A stretch of DNA of 8,421 nucleotides, taken from positions 1 to 8,421 of the forward strand of contig QHXL01000260.1 of assembly GCA_003222935.1 (NCBI GenBank). The letters are read 5' to 3'. Every line of letters starts with the position of its first letter. Within the stretch, counting starts at the first letter, position 1. Below, in pieces: positions 6,789 through 8,421 of this stretch. Source of the DNA: Acidobacteriota bacterium (GTDB taxonomy: Bacteria > Acidobacteriota > Blastocatellia > Pyrinomonadales > Pyrinomonadaceae). A program made the position numbers and the translations under genes. The notes under the pieces are model-generated. The model worked only from the letters and a program-made list of their open reading frames with translations. It was not told the DNA's origin and did not search any database.

Positions 6789-6790
6789 GA
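6785..6790 (+). promoter_or_regulatory. Ribosome binding site formed partly by the family D repeat
   Basis: AGAGGA lies five bases before the ATG at 6796. Its first four bases (AGAG, 6785-6788) are the end of the family D right arm, so pairing of the palindrome in RNA would hide part of the Shine-Dalgarno. Confidence 0.65.
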
Positions 6791-6795
6791 AGAAT

Positions 6796-7248
6796 ATGAA
6801 AATCGCTCTCCGCTATGGACTGATAATCACCGCCGGACTCATCGCCTGGACCATCATTGTTCACTGGCTCGTTCCCGATCCGCGTTCAGCTGTCCATAGC
6901 CTCGGCGCGTTTACCTTTTTCAACCTGCTGCACTTCGCCGGTATTTTTCTCGGCATCCGAGCGCTCGAAAGAGAAAAGAATGCGAAGCCTACTTTTAAAG
7001 AAGGGTTAAAGCAGGGCGTCGCAATATCTTTGATCTACTCAATAACCGCTTCATTGTTTTTCGTCGGCGTCCTGCTCGTGATTGGACCTAAATGGATGGC
7101 CGGAGAGGCGACTTCACCCGATGTCCCAATGTGGATTGTTGGCCTAAAAGCATTTGCGGGCCTGACCATCTTTACGATGATCCTGGGTCTTATCTACTCA
7201 GCTCTCATTTCCTTCTTTCTCGCCAAGCGCCTCTCACTCGAAGATTAA
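6796..7248 (+). CDS. Small four-helix membrane protein, DUF4199-like
   Basis: The 150-residue product is predicted to be an inner-membrane protein with four hydrophobic segments at about 7-25, 38-56, 73-96 and 117-143. The layout matches DUF4199 proteins: a short MKIALRYGLI start, a GIFLGIRALEREK motif at the end of helix 2 (49-61) followed by a cytoplasmic FKEGLKQG stretch (67-74), and a terminal helix ending in a charged tail (AKRLSLED). The function of that family is unknown to me. The gene is separated from the ATPase by a repeat and has its own Shine-Dalgarno, so co-transcription is possible but not required. It faces the convergent reductase gene across family C copy 3. Confidence 0.72.
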   Translation: MKIALRYGLIITAGLIAWTIIVHWLVPDPRSAVHSLGAFTFFNLLHFAGIFLGIRALEREKNAKPTFKEGLKQGVAISLIYSITASLFFVGVLLVIGPKWMAGEATSPDVPMWIVGLKAFAGLTIFTMILGLIYSALISFFLAKRLSLED

Positions 7249-7250
7249 GT

Positions 7251-7349
7251 CATTTTCCAGATCTCATTTGACGTTGCTCAGTTGTCAGTTAGGAATGTTG
7301 AAGCTTTCTACATGACAATTAAAAACTGTCAAATGAGATCTGGAAAATA
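7251..7349. repeat. Family C element, copy 3 (99 bp short variant) between convergent genes
   Basis: The arms at 7251-7273 and 7327-7349 are nearly the same as in copies 1 and 2, starting CATTTTCCAGATCTCATTTG on the left. The interior is about 20 bp shorter and does not carry the ATTTGGAT...TATTGGG core of the other copies, so it is either an internally deleted or a divergent subtype. It starts 2 nt after the stop codon of the DUF4199-like gene and lies 12 nt from the stop of the reductase gene on the other strand. The stem could separate convergent transcripts, but flanking T-tracts are poor. Confidence 0.87.
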
Positions 7350-7361
7350 ATTTCTTTTATT

Positions 7362-8378
7362 CTAAGGAACTAAGATGATTTTGCCGGTGTTCTTCCTCTG
7401 CTCGAGGTACTTGTGAGCGTCACCAGTCTCTTCAAACGAGAACGTCCGATCAACGTAAGGGTTGATCCAACCTTCAGCAACACCACGCAGGATTTCGCGC
7501 ATCCACACGGCTACCTTTTCCGGTTCGTGCCACATGTGTCCCAGGTTCAAACCAAACACGCCGCGGTTCTTATTCAGCAAGGCAAACGGATGAAACCATG
7601 GCGTTTGTATTACGGCCTTCACTAGTTTCAACTTTCCTGAAAAACCTGTAGCTGAAGCCGTCGACAATCCGAACATTCCCAGGCGGCCCGTGGACCGGAG
7701 AGAAGCGTAACTCTTCTTCCAGTGATGGCCACCGATTGGATCAATGATCAGGTCGACGCCGCGTCCGTCGGTCAGTTGGGCCAACACGGGTTGCCAGTCC
7801 TGGTTGCGATAATCGATCGGATAGTCCAACCCTCGTTCGGTGAGAAACTTATGCTTCTGCGGACTTGCAGTGCCGTAGGTTACTGCACCGATCTTCTTCG
7901 CTATTTCCAGTGCTGCCAGTCCAACGCCACCGCCTGCATTGTGTATCAGCAAAGATTCGCCGACGTGCAAAGAGCCCATGACAACGAGTAGCGCGTAGGC
8001 CGTCAGATAGTTCACTGGAATGGCGGCGGCTTGTTCGAATGTCAGGCTGTCGGGCTTTTCAAACATCTGTGTTGCTTTTACTGCTATCAAATCTGATTGA
8101 CCGCCAAAGTGAGTAAGAGCGACGACAGGCTTCCCGATGAAATCGGAGTTCACACCCTGGCCCAACTTTTCGACGATCCCGCTGACTTCGTATCCCATCA
8201 CGCACGGCTTCGGCGGCGAATCCGGATACAAACCCTGCCGTGACAGCACGTCAGCGAAGTTAAGCCCGGCGGCTCGCACTCGAACCACGACTTCACCCGG
8301 CGCAGGCTGCGGATCAGGTCGCTCTTCTACCTTTAGTACATCAACATCGCCGGTCGTCGTTGTCACAACCTGTCGCAT
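7362..8378 (-). CDS. VAT-1-like NAD(P)H:quinone oxidoreductase, zinc-free medium-chain dehydrogenase
   Basis: The 338-residue product is a cytosolic medium-chain dehydrogenase/reductase of the quinone reductase/VAT-1 branch, which reduces quinones or activated enones with NAD(P)H. The N-terminal GroES-like domain carries AGLNFADVLSRQGLYPDSPP (37-56). The Rossmann fold carries the nucleotide loop HNAGGGVGLAALE (146-158). NRGVFGLNLGHMW at 271-283 is characteristic of VAT-1-like proteins, and the C-terminus ends in the usual GKIILVP. The cysteine and histidine ligands of zinc alcohol dehydrogenases are absent, fitting a zinc-independent enzyme. Length is normal and the gene is intact. It is transcribed opposite to everything else in the window, with a good Shine-Dalgarno (GAGGA on the minus strand, 8385-8389). 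The physiological substrate is not predictable from the sequence. Confidence 0.88.
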   Translation of the reverse strand: MRQVVTTTTGDVDVLKVEERPDPQPAPGEVVVRVRAAGLNFADVLSRQGLYPDSPPKPCVMGYEVSGIVEKLGQGVNSDFIGKPVVALTHFGGQSDLIAVKATQMFEKPDSLTFEQAAAIPVNYLTAYALLVVMGSLHVGESLLIHNAGGGVGLAALEIAKKIGAVTYGTASPQKHKFLTERGLDYPIDYRNQDWQPVLAQLTDGRGVDLIIDPIGGHHWKKSYASLRSTGRLGMFGLSTASATGFSGKLKLVKAVIQTPWFHPFALLNKNRGVFGLNLGHMWHEPEKVAVWMREILRGVAEGWINPYVDRTFSFEETGDAHKYLEQRKNTGKIILVP

Positions 8379-8384
8379 AAGCTT

Positions 8385-8389
8385 TCCTC
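8385..8389 (-). promoter_or_regulatory. Ribosome binding site of the reductase gene
   Basis: On the minus strand GAGGA lies six bases before the start codon (8376-8378), supporting this start. The bases just upstream on the minus strand are TCGGACATT, the end of the family B motif, so the repeat abuts the site. Confidence 0.65.
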
Positions 8390-8421
8390 AATGTCCGACC
8401 CAATGTCTACCAAATGTCCGA
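8390..8421. repeat. Clustered family B-like AATGTCCGA motifs at the window edge
   Basis: AATGTCCGAC at 8390-8399, AATGTC at 8402-8407 and AATGTCCGA at 8413-8421 recur at 12- and 11-base steps. AATGTCCGAC is also the first 10 bases of the family B left arm at 1591. The last copy runs into the window end and may be the start of a full family B element. Placement directly upstream of the reductase gene means the motifs lie in its leader or promoter. Confidence 0.55.

Noticed and set aside
3164..7349. CRISPR array
   Set aside because: Repeats are inverted, unevenly spaced by kilobases and separated by genes, with no cas genes or regular spacers.

Overview
The window reads as a chromosomal segment of a free-living, diderm-type environmental bacterium with roughly balanced base composition. 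My best guess is Acidobacteriota, possibly Blastocatellia-like. This rests on the mix of genes (an NHL propeller with GDGGPATNA-type linkers, a VAT-1-like quinone reductase, a solitary HerA-like ATPase) and on the density of palindromic intergenic repeats. It is an inference from gene style; no rRNA or tRNA is present to settle it.

Layout, left to right: (1) 1-218 is a non-coding tract of hairpins and repeat remnants. (2) 219-1583 (+) encodes a succinate-semialdehyde-type aldehyde dehydrogenase. (3) 1591-1663 is a near-perfect 26-bp-arm hairpin (family B). (4) 1681-2067 (+) encodes a CusF-like copper-binding lipoprotein, followed after 4 nt by 2072-3118 (+), a secreted six-bladed NHL propeller; these two form the only evident operon. 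(5) 3301-4134 (+) encodes a GNAT acetyltransferase flanked by two copies of a ~120-bp inverted-repeat element (family C), in opposite orientation to each other. (6) 4307-6694 (+) encodes a 795-residue HerA/FtsK-superfamily ATPase with a coiled-coil C-terminal extension. (7) 6695-6788 is a CTCTGTG-type palindrome (family D), whose end overlaps the ribosome binding site of 6796-7248 (+), a four-helix DUF4199-like membrane protein. (8) A third, shorter family C copy lies between that gene and the convergent 7362-8378 (-) VAT-1-like NAD(P)H:quinone reductase. The window ends in family B-like motifs.

Most genes look like independent housekeeping or accessory functions. The stronger pattern is between them: every intergenic gap apart from the 4-nt operon junction contains an inverted-repeat element or a fragment of one. 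Several of these elements end right at the Shine-Dalgarno sequence or start codon of the next gene. No transposase, CRISPR array, rRNA or tRNA is visible. The repeats are therefore best treated as non-autonomous (MITE/REP-like) elements that have become untranslated regions, and this is the most interesting aspect of the window.
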